Shown here piece after piece: positions 34,801-54,300 of a stretch of 64,000 nucleotides of DNA; positions within the stretch are counted from its first letter, which is position 1; every line of letters starts with the position of its first letter. The DNA is taken from positions 47,693,220 through 47,757,219 of the forward strand of contig CM030714.1 of NCBI GenBank assembly GCA_017979445.1, in the 5' to 3' direction. A model generated the notes under the pieces. That model was not told the origin of the DNA and did no database searches. It was given only the letters and a program-made list of their open reading frames with translations. The stretch is from Akebia trifoliata (lineage: Eukaryota > Streptophyta > Magnoliopsida > Ranunculales > Lardizabalaceae). A program made the translations under genes and the position numbers.

Positions 34801-36281
34801 TCAATTTTGATTTGGCCAGGGGAACTGGTACCGAGTCTCGAGTACAGTTCAAAACAAAATCCACTTAGTAGCAATCAACTCGGCCGATTTTGTAAAATCA
34901 TGAAGATTTTCATGGACTAAGTCACTCACCAAGACTGATTTCTTATTCATATATGAGGTTTTGAATATAATTTTGTGATGAGCTCAGCTACGTGTAGTAC
35001 ATGTGCACTTACTGTGCTCGTCAATTTGGACCAACAAATTAATGGGCAACCACCTTGATTGTATGCTATCCAAGCATTATAATTGGATTAACAGAAAACA
35101 TGGCTTTAGACAGAATTGAATGATGGAAGCAAGATTTGTTCAGCCAAACCCTAATTTTTTGGTATAAGGCTGAGATGATAATGATGATAGGACCAATATT
35201 TGTGCTGCCTGCCCTACAGGCCACTTACCTATATTGGTAATAACATCATCCTTAGCTATCAAAAAGCTATGGAATGGAAATTTATTCTATCGACTTGATT
35301 TTGAGGTCATGTGGTTGGAATATATATGTAACATGCTTGCATCTAAGAACTGATGGGGGCATAATGTTGTAACAATCCCACATGTTCTCTCTAATATTTC
35401 CTGTAGAGTATAACTGCTGATAACTACATTTCAATGCCAAATTTTTCTGTGCATTTTTCACTATTAGCTGCTGAAACTTGTATTCTGATCAATGACACGC
35501 AGGAACTCAGGAATCTTACTTCTCTTACTGAGCTTGACCTGTCGGACAACAACATTGCTGCACTTCCCCCTGAATTGGTCAGTATACAAAGCCCGGCTTC
35601 TTATATGTTTATTTCAATTTTGAGGATATTAAAATGCTGAGGTGGCATTCGAACATATAATGTTGCATGAAAATTCCTTTACCTGTATTCAATTCCTTTC
35701 TATGGTGCCTCAGTTTTTCTCAATGATTATAATTGTGGTTTACTGGAATCCATCCGATCTGTCAAAGTAGACTGCTTTGTGTTATTCTAAGGCAGAATGT
35801 TTGCTTCTTGACCAGGGTTTACTGGAATCAAGCCTGCAGGCCTTGAGACTTGATGGGAACCCATTAAGAAGGTATTCCTTAAACTTTTCACTTTTACATT
35901 ATTTGTTCCAATTAAGAACCTTGGTTTGGTTTGATGATGTCTGTAGTTAATCGGTTTTTAAAAATGTCGGTTTGAGGCAGAAAGGTTCTCCAGTCTAGAG
36001 TTTGACATAGCTGAATCATTTCCATGGTCACGGATTTGAAATTGTAATTGGAATTCTATTTAAAAGGAACCAATTTGTTTGGGCTGGTCTCTAAGTCGAT
36101 TGGCTAGTCAATTCTTTCAACTTATGGGATATCTAAAATAAAATTAATAATTTAAGAACCCTACGTCATAACAGAAATAATTCATTGATTTTAACATTTT
36201 TGCAGCATCCGACGGACTATTTTGGATCGAGGAACTAAAGCTGTTTTGAATTATTTGAAGGAAAAAATTCCAGAGCAGTAG
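25835..36281 (+). CDS. LRRC40-type / plant intracellular Ras-group-related LRR protein (20 exons)
   Basis: Exons: 25835-25899, 27261-27324, 27436-27572, 27675-27761, 28691-28766, 29519-29593, 29719-29788, 29868-29945, 30070-30130, 30246-30324, 31775-31865, 32719-32779, 32852-32919, 33129-33202, 33685-33822, 34044-34148, 34422-34546, 34630-34726, 35503-35577, 35816-35871 and 36206-36281. The spliced frame is continuous for 586 codons including stop, so 585 residues, close to Arabidopsis At3g15410 and animal LRRC40. It begins '[20 protein letters not shown]' and is almost wholly 23-residue intracellular-type LRRs ('L..L.LS.N.L..LP..'). A non-LRR linker at about residues 318-365 separates two LRR blocks, and the protein ends '[11 protein letters not shown]'. 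There is no signal peptide or membrane span, so it is a soluble scaffold-like protein; plant function is poorly defined. The intron after 32919 uses a GC donor. (Counting the list gives 21 coding blocks; one short exon more than the headline number.). Confidence 0.9.
25900..27260 (+). other. Intron 1 of the LRRC40-type gene
   Basis: A 1.36 kb GT-AG intron, T-rich before its acceptor. It interrupts an AGG arginine codon. No repeat or embedded gene was recognised. Confidence 0.7.
31866..32718 (+). other. Intron with a short coding-like patch
   Basis: GT-AG intron of the LRRC40-type gene. Between about 32335 and 32500 it contains an unusually codon-like open stretch (reading '[20 protein letters not shown]' and onward to a stop). 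No splice-compatible way to include it keeps the LRR frame as well as skipping it does. It may be a retroelement fragment or an alternative exon; I cannot identify it. Confidence 0.4.
32920..33128 (+). other. GC-AG intron of the LRRC40-type gene
   Basis: The upstream exon ends 'GATGAAG' and the intron begins GCAAAG. The acceptor is 'cttgtag' at 33128. This is the only join found that keeps the frame and gives the '[13 protein letters not shown]' linker expected for the family. The nearest downstream GT dinucleotides break the frame. Confidence 0.75.
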
Positions 36282-43840
<7,559 letters not shown>

Positions 43841-44993
43841 GATTACATCGAACCCATGATCTCATCCTCAATGTAGATTATGCAAAATATGGGATTCAAA
43901 TCAGATCGAAGTTGAACCCAACATTGAGATCTTTGTCTCGAAAGGAGATGACTTACCATTATCCAGGACAGATAATCTCATCAATACTAGAGTTTCAACT
44001 TGTTAGATGGAGGAAAATATTCTCATCTTGTAGCTTATGTCAGTCAAAATATCAAATTTTCTTCATGTTTTTGTTATAATTTGACTAGTTGATTATAATA
44101 AACTTATTTCCTTTATATTATTATGTTAAATTAGCTTCTATCTTGATTTCAGTTTCTAGTCTAACCATGTAAATTCATCAAGTTGGAGTGCTTTTTCTAC
44201 TACGTTCTCTTCATCTAGAGACTCTGTGAATGAAGCTTGGAATTACAGATTGATAGAAAAGCAAGGATATGGACTTTGTATAACTAGGTAACACAAAATA
44301 ATGTTTTGAGGACAAGAATTGTTCTTGGTTCAAAAATAATTTATTTTCCCACCCCATTGAAAGAAGTGAAATTGTTCTTCCCAATGATAATGGCTTGGGC
44401 AATCCATGCGAAAGGGCCGATTAGTCACAAAATAGCGGTTGCATGCACACCAAGCAAGATGCATCCACTAATATGAGGAGTAATGCATACTAAGGAAACC
44501 TGACAAAGAAGAGATGTCATTCCTAGCAAAACAACTTGGCAAAGTATGTACTTTATAACTCTGATAAAATCATATCTCAAGGGAGTGATGTAGGATGAAC
44601 GACACTTGATGAGAGAAGGGGATTTTGACTGGACAACGAAGGATATAACCAAGGAATAGCAATCACTATAAAAAGGAGATCTTCAAGGGCAACTAAGTTA
44701 CGTAATTTCTCTATCGATGATCTCATTATTCTGTTAAAATTGCAACTGACTTAATTGTCGGAGTGTGATCACAAAACACACAGAACATCATGACGAAAAT
44801 AGAAACACGTAGATTCTAATAGTTGGAGGTAGATAATTTATATTGAATGATCTTTAATTTCATCAGATTTTTCTATCAATTTGAGATACTCTCAAGAGTA
44901 AAACTACCTTCAATCCCCATACATGTACTCAAATGTAGAAGATTTCATGCACTTCAAGCTTTGTATTTTCAAAATATGAATCCTTTGTCAAAT

Positions 44994-45156
44994 GAGTCGT
45001 GATAATTTAACGCTCTTTTATTTGTATGCTCCCTTCACAGAACCGTACAAAACCATACATGTCTATCCCTGTGTATCCCGAAGCAATGGATCAATAGTTC
45101 TGTGAAGGGAACGTACAAAGAGTGTACCAAAAAGAACGTTAAATTATCACCATTCT
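44994..45156. mobile_element. Family A MITE
   Basis: The left end 'gagtcgtgataatttaacg' is mirrored at the right ('cgttaaattatcaccattc'). Inner arms 'gctcccttcacagaac' and 'gttctgtgaagggaac' are near-perfect inverses. About 163 bases. Confidence 0.75.
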
Positions 45157-45484
45157 TGTCAAATTTCCCCTTCACATACCACGCACTCAGCCCCTAGGAC
45201 TGAAAATGTGTCGGCCGGGCCGGGCCGGAATGGGCCATATATTAATTTAACCAATATCCAATCAGGGCCCAACCCAAGTATTTAAGCCTATTTACAGCTT
45301 GGCTCACAAATTATATATACGCAAAGCAGGCCTAACCCCTGAGCCCAATTCTAAGCATCAATTAAGCTCACTCTGGCCCGAACTGAAAACTAAACGGTTT
45401 TACAACAGTTTCCAAACCCAATCCATGATGGGTGGGGCCAATGTAAAAATCCAGCCCATTGACATTCTCATCTTTAACATGTGA

Positions 45485-45600
45485 AAGCTTGAGAACTTTT
45501 ATTGGCACACCAACTTTTACTTATAGCACACCAATCTGTTGAATTTCAAAAGTGTTGGTGTGTTGTAAGTAAAGCATAGTGTGCCAGTATAATCTCTCTA
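45485..45600. mobile_element. Candidate short MITE, 'cacaccaacttttact' group
   Basis: The left arm 'attggcacaccaacttttac' and the right arm 'gtaagtaaagcatagtgtgc' and 'cagtataat' are approximately inverted around 'aatttcaaaagtgttgg'. Similar sequence occurs twice in intron 5 of the kinase at 53355-53730. Confidence 0.45.
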
Positions 45601-47406
45601 ATTTTTTTTTTTTTTCTTGTCACAAGGTTGGTTTTCTATGGATTTAGTCCACATCGATTGGGAACAAGAGACTTTTAGTTTTTCAAAAGTCATTTTTGGG
45701 TTGGACTAATTGGCTCAAGGCACCCAATAGATTCCCCGTCGCATGCTGTACATTTGTTTGTGTCATTCTTAAAGAGAGCGACATTGTTTGCACCTCAACC
45801 TGGTTCTTATCACATTGCCCCCACTTAGCGATAGCCTTTGATGCCATCAAGTTTGTATGGTGTACACCTTCCAAGACACAATGATATTGTCCATTCAGAG
45901 ATGAAACAATTAATCGTTGGGACAACGAATTCGACCGAGTAAAATATTCTAACAAATAAAAAAAAAAAATGTTGAAAAAATGAATAATAATAATTCTAGA
46001 AAAATGTTAAAAAATAATAATTGAGAGTTAAAGGTCAATAATTACAAAATTTAATGAATATATAATAAATTTTAAAACCATATCCACCCCCACATTATTT
46101 CAGCTCCACTAACAATTTCATTCAAAATATAACGTATACTTAGTCAAATGGGTGATTTTCTCACCTACCACGTGTCGCATGGTGTTTGAACAACTTCAGT
46201 TAATCCTGTCTTTCTTAAATGTTTATCGATCGCATGTTCTCACCATTATACATTTAAAACTAGGAGAGAACAAGGTCCAAAAAAGGAAAAAAAAAAGAAA
46301 GAAAAAAATTGGACCAGTAGTCGACCACGGATTCATTTTAGAAAATAATTATAATTACATGTCCATATCATGATTATAATATTTTCAAGCTCATTATATT
46401 TCTCCACTGATTGGTATAAGATTCCAGTCAATTTAGTAGATTTTTTTTTGGGTAAGAAGACTTGTTCCCATCAGACACAAGGAAAGCATCGATATCAACC
46501 ACTCATATCTTGCCACGTATTATTCAACAGTATTTAAGGTGCTTTTTGATTTGTTGATGTCAAGTTTAATGTAACATGGGTAACATTTAGTAATTTTCAA
46601 GTGTTGGACTTTTCTATTGGGTTTGGTGAAATATAACAATGTTAGAAATTTCAAGGTACTTTCTCGCACAAATGCAGTTTATTTAGACTTCATGACACCC
46701 ACAACCACTAGACATACTCTTTTGATGTGGTATGTGCTACACCACATGTCACATCAGGAGAGTATGAGAGAGTACTGAAAGAAAATCACAACTCTTAAAA
46801 GAAATATGAAGCATTACTAATGATTTTTAGCCATTGGATATGAGTAGCGATGTTAATGATCGGATGTGAATGGGTTTAGAGTTGATTTGGGACACATTTG
46901 ATTAGACTCGAACTGATGATCAAATCCTCATTGGATTGGGTTTTCTTATTGATTCTCAATATTAAGATCCAAATACGGTAAGATAACTATCTGACCAGGA
47001 TCTTACCGGATGAAGACATTGTTGATCCAAAAATGACTATAGATTATTCTTTTTGGATCCTTATTATTGTAGAGATCCTTATTAGAACCCAAATCCTTAA
47101 TCTTGGTCCGAAGTTATTGGAATGGATTGGGTTTTGGGATTGAATCTGATCCATTGACAGAGCACTAAATTTAAGGATTTTTCATCACAAGGATCACGAC
47201 TATATCATTGCTTATTTGGATATTGTGTGTCCAACGAAGTTGTACACTAGAATTTTGCTTTAAGGCACCTAGAGCAAATAGTTAGATTAGTGGTCGAGTG
47301 TAGCCACACCTAACTTTATGAAGTAGGTCAACTTCTTTTTGAATCAGTTACTAAATCATGGAATCGTACCATCAAGATTTTGATGGTTCTGATGTAACTA
47401 CTTACA

Positions 47407-47434
47407 ATGCTCTCTCTCTCTCTCTCTCTCTCTC
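47407..47434. repeat. (CT)n microsatellite
   Basis: About 14 CT units. The tract is shortened to a few units at the matching place in the right copy (near 60272). Confidence 0.85.
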
Positions 47435-48398
47435 TTCATAAGAACATAAGAACTATTTGATACAGTACTGCGCGATGTACTGAATCGAAATTTTTATATT
47501 AAAGAAATATTTTTTTTTGAAAAAAAAAGAAAGAAAAATTAACGGTCGTTTCCGTAACGGAGGCGGACAGTGTGGGAACGCAACGATTGAGCGAAGCAGC
47601 TGTGACGGTGCCACGTGACTGTTTCTTCTACTTTGAAGCCAGCCATAAGAACAAGTATACGAAAGAATAAATAGTACGAAAATATGAAAATAAGAAAATA
47701 GAAATTTATAAGGGTTCGTAGACCCTCAAAAGGTGACCAATTTTTTTTTTTTTATTTCTTGGGTCTGAAAAATAGGAGAAAAGCTGAATTTCGAAAAAGA
47801 ATCGCTTTAATCTCGAGGTAATTCTTCAAGTAAAAGTTTATTTATTTTTTTATTTTTTTATTTTTTCCTTTAATTGCAACTGATTTTGATCATTTTTGGT
47901 AGTTTTTTTTTATTCTTTGATGTTCATCCATTTATAATTCCCTTTTCTTCCTGTTTTTAAATGCTTAAGAAGAAAATTATTTGGAAAATTGGATTGGACT
48001 CTGAAAAATGTAGTATTTTTGCTTCATCTTAGAGGTTGGGTTGGCAGTACCAATGAAAAAAAATGATTTTTTTTTGCTTAATTGTATGAGTTTGGTGTGA
48101 ATTACTCAAATTAGATGTTATCAGAGTTGGAACTTTTCCAGCTTTCTTTTGAGCTGATCAATGGTCTTTTGACTTCTTTTTATTCTTTATGGTTTAGTAA
48201 TTATGATGAACTATTCGAATTTCTTGGATAATTCATGTCCTTTAAGCTAGAAATACTCTTCAATTTTATTTATTTTTAAATTTCTCCATTCAAACTAGTA
48301 ATGGTCATTTGAGTTCTTTTTGTTCTTTGGGTTCATCTTGTAGTTCGAAAAGGGACAATTAAACTCTAAAAGATTGCTGCCGGACACTACACACAGAT

Positions 48399-51300
48399 AT
48401 GAATTGGTGCTGCTTTGGTACCTCAAGAGTAGAAAGAAAAAAGGACGCTACTTATAACCCTCAAGAATTAACTGGTGAGGACATTTTTCATGTATTCAAT
48501 TTTCGTCGGTTATGCATAAATTTTTTAAAATGAAAGTTGCATTATATATGTGTATATCTGAATCTAGTGGATGATATTGTTAGGATTTAGGACATTATTC
48601 TATTTTTGTTTCATTTTGGTGTCAATTTATGTGAATGAAATCATAAGTTAAGTTATATATCATAATTGTTTCTTGTTCTACAAATTATGCAAAATTTGTG
48701 ATTTTCAATGACAGTATCTTTGTTAAGGCTATTATTTTGATACCCCTGCCCTCACCCCCCTTTGCCACACATTACCGTTTCAATTAAATAATTTTGAGAT
48801 AGATTACGAAGATAATTCTTTTGCCTTGAAGCTTTTCTTGCCCCCAAACCTCTTGCCTAACAATCTCTGCCGTTGTTGAGGTAGAGGGGTTACGTGAGAA
48901 GTTAACGATAGAGAAGTCACATTCTGGTGTCTTGACCATATAATCTGAATTCTGTCTCCCCATCAAAGCACACCATATTCTAATAACCAAATGTTGAACT
49001 CAAATTTTCTGAGGGAACCTTACCTGAAATTTGTCCAAACCTAACAAGCCTTATTGCTAAACTAGAAATTTCATCATAAGGTATAACCCATGGAATCAAT
49101 AGATTGGGATCTTTGCCTTCAACGTTTGAATTCGTGTCATGGGCACGTAAAACACGTTCACGAAAATCCGAATTCTTATCATCACGAATCTTTGGTTAAA
49201 ACTCAAACCAACCAAATGTTTATTTTGCTCGGATGAATTATGGAAGAAAAGGACCCTCTTATTGATACTTGAAAGTTCTCGAGTTCATTCCTAAGAAAGT
49301 AGCTTCAGCAAAACTATACCTTCTGATGTGCCGATTCCCTCCAAGAGATTGGACGCCCCAAAGATTGTGCAACAAGGGGTGAGTCAGAGTGCAAAAGAGG
49401 GTTCCATATTCCCTTAATTGGACATGCTTATGCCCCTTTAATCATTCATTGGGAAGAGTTTTCATATCCATTTCTCCCCTTCCCCCTTCCATATTTTTCA
49501 AATTCCAAATAAAGAAGCTTGGAAAAATGGTTTTTATGATTATATTGTTTTACCTAATATGCTTTCTATCTCATCGATAATCATTGTCAAAATATGAATG
49601 GTTTGGTCTAGTTCATCTTATTGTTTTGTTTCAAATGAATTTATCATAAAGAGAAGCAGATAGAGAAAAAAAGAAGCTAAAGACTAAATGAATTCATCCT
49701 ATGGATATTGAATCTGAGTCATGTCTTGCGGGATTTGGTTAGCTACCCAGCTCCATGTCTCTCTTGCTATCCATGTTGCACTCTTTCAAGCTCATATTTT
49801 AACGTATCTCATGCTGTTGCAGTCATGGATGTGTGGGACATAAAATGAGAATCTCATCTGGGTTTACCCGATTCTTATTATTTTAAAACGAATTTAACAT
49901 TCAATGTGCTGTCGCCTAAGAAAACTTGGAAGTTCCTATATGGTACCTCATGTGTTGTAGATGATGCTATACCTTGTATTGAAATTTTGGAGTCTTCTAT
50001 TAAAAAATAGTCGGCTTTCATTTGTATAAAAAATTTGTTTTATTTCTCATTCTATAAATCCATGAGAGCCCAATTTAGGTTATGCTGCCAAGGTTATTCT
50101 ATTCTTTTGTCTTCTTCTTGATCCATTTTTTTTTTCCTTAAATTTTTTCCTTTCTGTCAGGGTCTTTGCCGGTTAATATCCGACTTTTCACTTACAAGGA
50201 ACTGATATCTGCTACAAACAATTTTCATCCTAGCAATAAGATTGGCCGAGGAGGTTTTGGATCAGTGTACAAGGTAAATGGTTTTTACCTGTTTTGGTCC
50301 ATGAAAGTAATGAGCATTAGTCTTTCTGAGGAGTTTCCATTTGTTCAAACATGCTTTGACAATAGTTGTTAAGTCTCTTACATAGTCCAACTTCTTTCGT
50401 ATGTCAATGTCATAGACACTTTGGAAGGAGAGATCTTATGATTTTAGCATCATAGACACTGGTTCATATCCCATTCGTATGGATAGCTCTTGATTTTTGT
50501 TACTGTTTCTTTTGTTTTCCTTTTCTTGTACTTTTGGTTCATGAAAGTAATGAGCATTAGTCTTTCTGAGGAGTTGCCATTTGTTCAAACATGCTTTGAC
50601 AATAGTCGTTTAGCCTCTTACATAGTCCAACTTCTTTCGTATGTCAATGTCATACACTTTGGAAGGAGAGATCTTATGCTTTTCACATCATAGACACTGG
50701 TTCATATCCCATTCGTTTGGGTAGCTCTTGATATTTGTTGCTGTTTCTTTTGTTTCCCTTTTCTTGTACTTTTCACTCTGGTTTGGTCACCTCAACCTCC
50801 CCCCCTCTTCTTTTAATAAAGATATTTTCATTCATTAAAAAAAAAATTAATAAATAAAGTTAAAACCACCAGACAATGATACTCATCTGTCAAGGGCATG
50901 ATTCCAGATGAGTTGTGAACATTCTTTTGAAGAAAATCAGTCATGAAAACGTTAATTTTTGTGGTTCATGGTAAAATTTACACTTGCAGGCAACTTGTTG
51001 TACACACTTGAATCATCCTCTGTTCTACTCAATTGGACATTGCATTCTTGTGAGAAAAAATTGATCCCACTCCTTTTCCTGATTTTCCATTCTTGTGGTG
51101 AATGCCTTTTCTAGTGTATCGTTTGCTTGTTCTAAAGTGATAGAAATTAGCATGCCTATGGGAAGTACAGCTAACAGATAACTACAAAAAAAGATGAATT
51201 TAGTGCATTGCTTCCATGATCTGATTGCTTCAGTTAATTTTCATGCCCTAATGGACATTTTAAATATTGTTTTTGTCCATTCTCATGTTCACAGTATATA

Positions 51301-54300
51301 TTTTTACTAATTTTATTGTATTTTTTTCTAGGGAATCCTTAAAAAGGGTACGCAAGTTGCTGTAAAGGCACTATCTGCAGAATCAAAGCAAGGGGTGCGT
51401 GAATTTTTGACTGAGATTGATATGATTTCAAATGTCAGGCATCCGAACCTTGTTGAGTTAATAGGTTGCTGTGTTCAAGAAAGTAACCGGATTTTAGTGT
51501 ACGAATATGTGGAAAATAGCAGTCTTGATCGTGCATTATTAGGTAGATTTCTGCAAACATTGTAGTGTCAAAGGTGAACAACTTCTTAAGATCTTTATGC
51601 TGAAGGATTCTTTTTTTTTTTCTGTGCTTGCAGGTCCAAAGGATAAAAACATTAAGCTAGATTGGGGTATCAGATCTGCTATTTGTGTGGGTACTTCCAG
51701 GGGACTTGCATACCTTCATGAAGAACTTGAGCCACATATTGTGCACAGAGACATCAAGGCTAGTAATATACTTCTTGACAAGGATTTTGTCCCGAAAATC
51801 GGAGACTTTGGGTTGGCTAAACTTTTCCCTGATAATATTACTCACATTAGTACACGAGTAGCGGGGACAACGTAAGTTATTTTTCATAGTTATAGAAACT
51901 GTGACATTTTATGATATTGCTCCTTCCATGTTTTTATTTAATATTATACGTGAAAGTTACCTATCATTAAAATTCTTGTTGAAAATTTTGGTTTCCTTTA
52001 AATTCCCTCAAAATTGCATGCTAAATTATGCCATCCTTAATTTCATTGCAAAAGACAACTTTGCGAAATTTATCAAACTTGCAATAGTTCTGAGCAAAGA
52101 AATCCAAAATATTTGCAGTCTTTGAGGACCCTTGGAGGCATGTAACAGTAAACAATGGCATTATCATAATATATCTTCATAATTATTGGAAGATTGAAGC
52201 AAGAATGATATTTTCCCCCTCCATTGTGTGAGCTAGTGGTTACACTGGAACCCTACACGATGGGTATGGGAAAGAACACAAAGAAACTCAGGAGGAAACA
52301 AGGAATGGTCACCTCCATTCTTGAGACTACTTAATAATTCATATCTTCCACTCTGTTAACTAAAGATCAAATTAAGATACTGCAAATAAGATGACACAGC
52401 TACATTTCAAAACCTCGATCAGGTTTCTCCCCTTGCAACAGGTCTTAGAAAATATAAGCGACATCCAAGGGAGCCTGGCAAACATTAGAAATCACGAGGG
52501 TTCTTCTATTATACCATAGTTATTGTATAGTCCCGTATCATATATATTAGGAGGGTTGCAAAAATTCAGTCTTGCGGAGATTTCAACTGTTGTTGAATCA
52601 TGATTAGCAAACATAGGCTGATAATACATGGTCTGCTTTATTTATATGAGTTATTTTCATCTATCAAAAAACAGAAAAGAAAAAAAATAGAAGTGGGATA
52701 TATTCCAACACAGTTTGGTATTGTTTCATGCAGTGGTTATTTGGCACCAGAATATGCAATGCACGGTCAGTTAACCAAAAAGGCTGATGTATACAGCTTT
52801 GGGATCCTCATACTTGAAATAATTAGTAGCAGAGGCAATGCAGAGTCAAACTGGGGAGGGAATCAGAAGCTTCTACTTGAATGGGTGAGTGGGTTCTCCC
52901 TTTCTTAATTCTGTCTAACTCTTTTGTGTAGCATAGGAATTTATGGCAGTTTCCATCATTTTTTTGTGTGCTCCTGGCTTGCTTTCAATTACTGATTTCT
53001 AGGTTTTCCATCCCTTTTTGGTGATTGTTCTGGTACTGAGTTTAACAAATAATTCTAATGTTTCTATAGAAATTGGACAATTACTCCTGCCTATGTATTT
53101 AATAATAACATGGGTGTTATGGACTTCAACTGGATTGCTTTTTTTTTTTTTTTTTCCTTTTTTTAAAATTACAATCTGAATCAAACATAAAGTGAAGATG
53201 TTATGTTCTCAGCTAGAATTTACTGAGGCAAATTCTCTCTTGATTGCCCCCATAGCTCTATTAAGTGGTGCTCTATGTTACCAGTACACTTGGAATGTGT
53301 TGGAAGGGGTGACTCACGTGTCCCATGGGTTGTGGGGTGACACACATGAAAAAAGAGAGCTGCTATTGGCACACCAACTTTTACTTATTACACTCCAATT
53401 TAAAAATAAAGAAATAAGTGAATGGTTGAGAATATGCAAAAGTTGGGGGTGCCAGTAGAAACTGTCTTTTTTTTTTTATATTTTTTGCTAGAATTTTTAG
53501 TTTTTGGGTTTAGGATTTTATATGAGCCTAATCATGCTTGTAAGCAACTACTGAAATTGTTTGAACGAGTGTTATAATGTTTTGTAATGTTGAGATTATA
53601 ATTTGAGCAAATCTTTGTTATGTTTGAAGAGTGTGTCTTAATGTTTAATTGGATTCTGATAAATAATTGAAGAAATTAGGGTGTAATAAGTAAAAGGTGG
53701 GTTGCCAATAGCAGCTCTCCAAAAAAAAAATGTGGGGTGACTCACATGTCTATGGGAATAGTTAGACTAAGGTGCTGTTTGTTAAACTGAAAAAAATAAG
53801 TGTTGAATAGCATTAAGCGCTGAAACTTATAAGCGTTGAATTTAAGTGCTGAAAATGTTCTTTGTTTAGATGCTGAATCATGTTTGTTACACATTGCTGA
53901 AACTGGTAAATTGTCTTTGTTACCCTTACAATTATATTATACATTGTTTGCATGTTTCAAATGCTTATTTATTATCAAACACAATAAAATATATTATTTC
54001 TTATAAAATTAAAATATAATTTATTTTTAAATAATAAATAATACTCAAATCTTCAATTTATAAATAATAATTTCTATTTATAAAAGCCCACAAATTTCAA
54101 ATTAAAAATAATAATGTCATACAAGTCACAAAATTTGAAATCAACTTTAAAATAACTTAATTTTGGATGAATAATTTTCGATGGAAATGAAGGATGTGTA
54201 ATTATAAAAACACCCTATGAATTAATAAGGGCAACCCACACTATAACAATTTTTTTTTGTTTTATATGGGTTAAAGTTTTTGGAATGAGCAAATTTTTAG

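Larger units (their letters stand above)
43841..46969. other. Intergenic region downstream of FLS2
   Basis: FLS2 3' UTR, then AT-rich sequence without a supported gene. Listed separately are a family A MITE at 44994-45156 and a candidate MITE at 45485-45600. A GC-rich 'gccgggccgggccgg' patch at 45210-45232 looks like the terminus of a degenerate hAT-like repeat. The minus-strand frame at 45683-45955 (90 residues) is open but unrecognised and has no supporting context. A family A related hairpin lies at about 46695-46800. Confidence 0.45.
46970..51475 (+). repeat. Left copy of a tandem segmental duplication
   Basis: From 'caaatacggtaagataac' at 46970 onward the sequence matches, with small indels, the block beginning at 59265. 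The match covers upstream sequence, 5' UTR intron, exon 1, intron 1 with an antisense open frame, exon 2, intron 2 and exon 3 of a kinase gene, and continues to the window edge in the right copy. Identity is high in introns as well as exons, so the duplication is fairly recent. Confidence 0.88.

Noticed and set aside
45683..45955. 90-residue minus-strand ORF
   Set aside because: Open but unrecognised, isolated, no splice or promoter context; too short to support as a gene.
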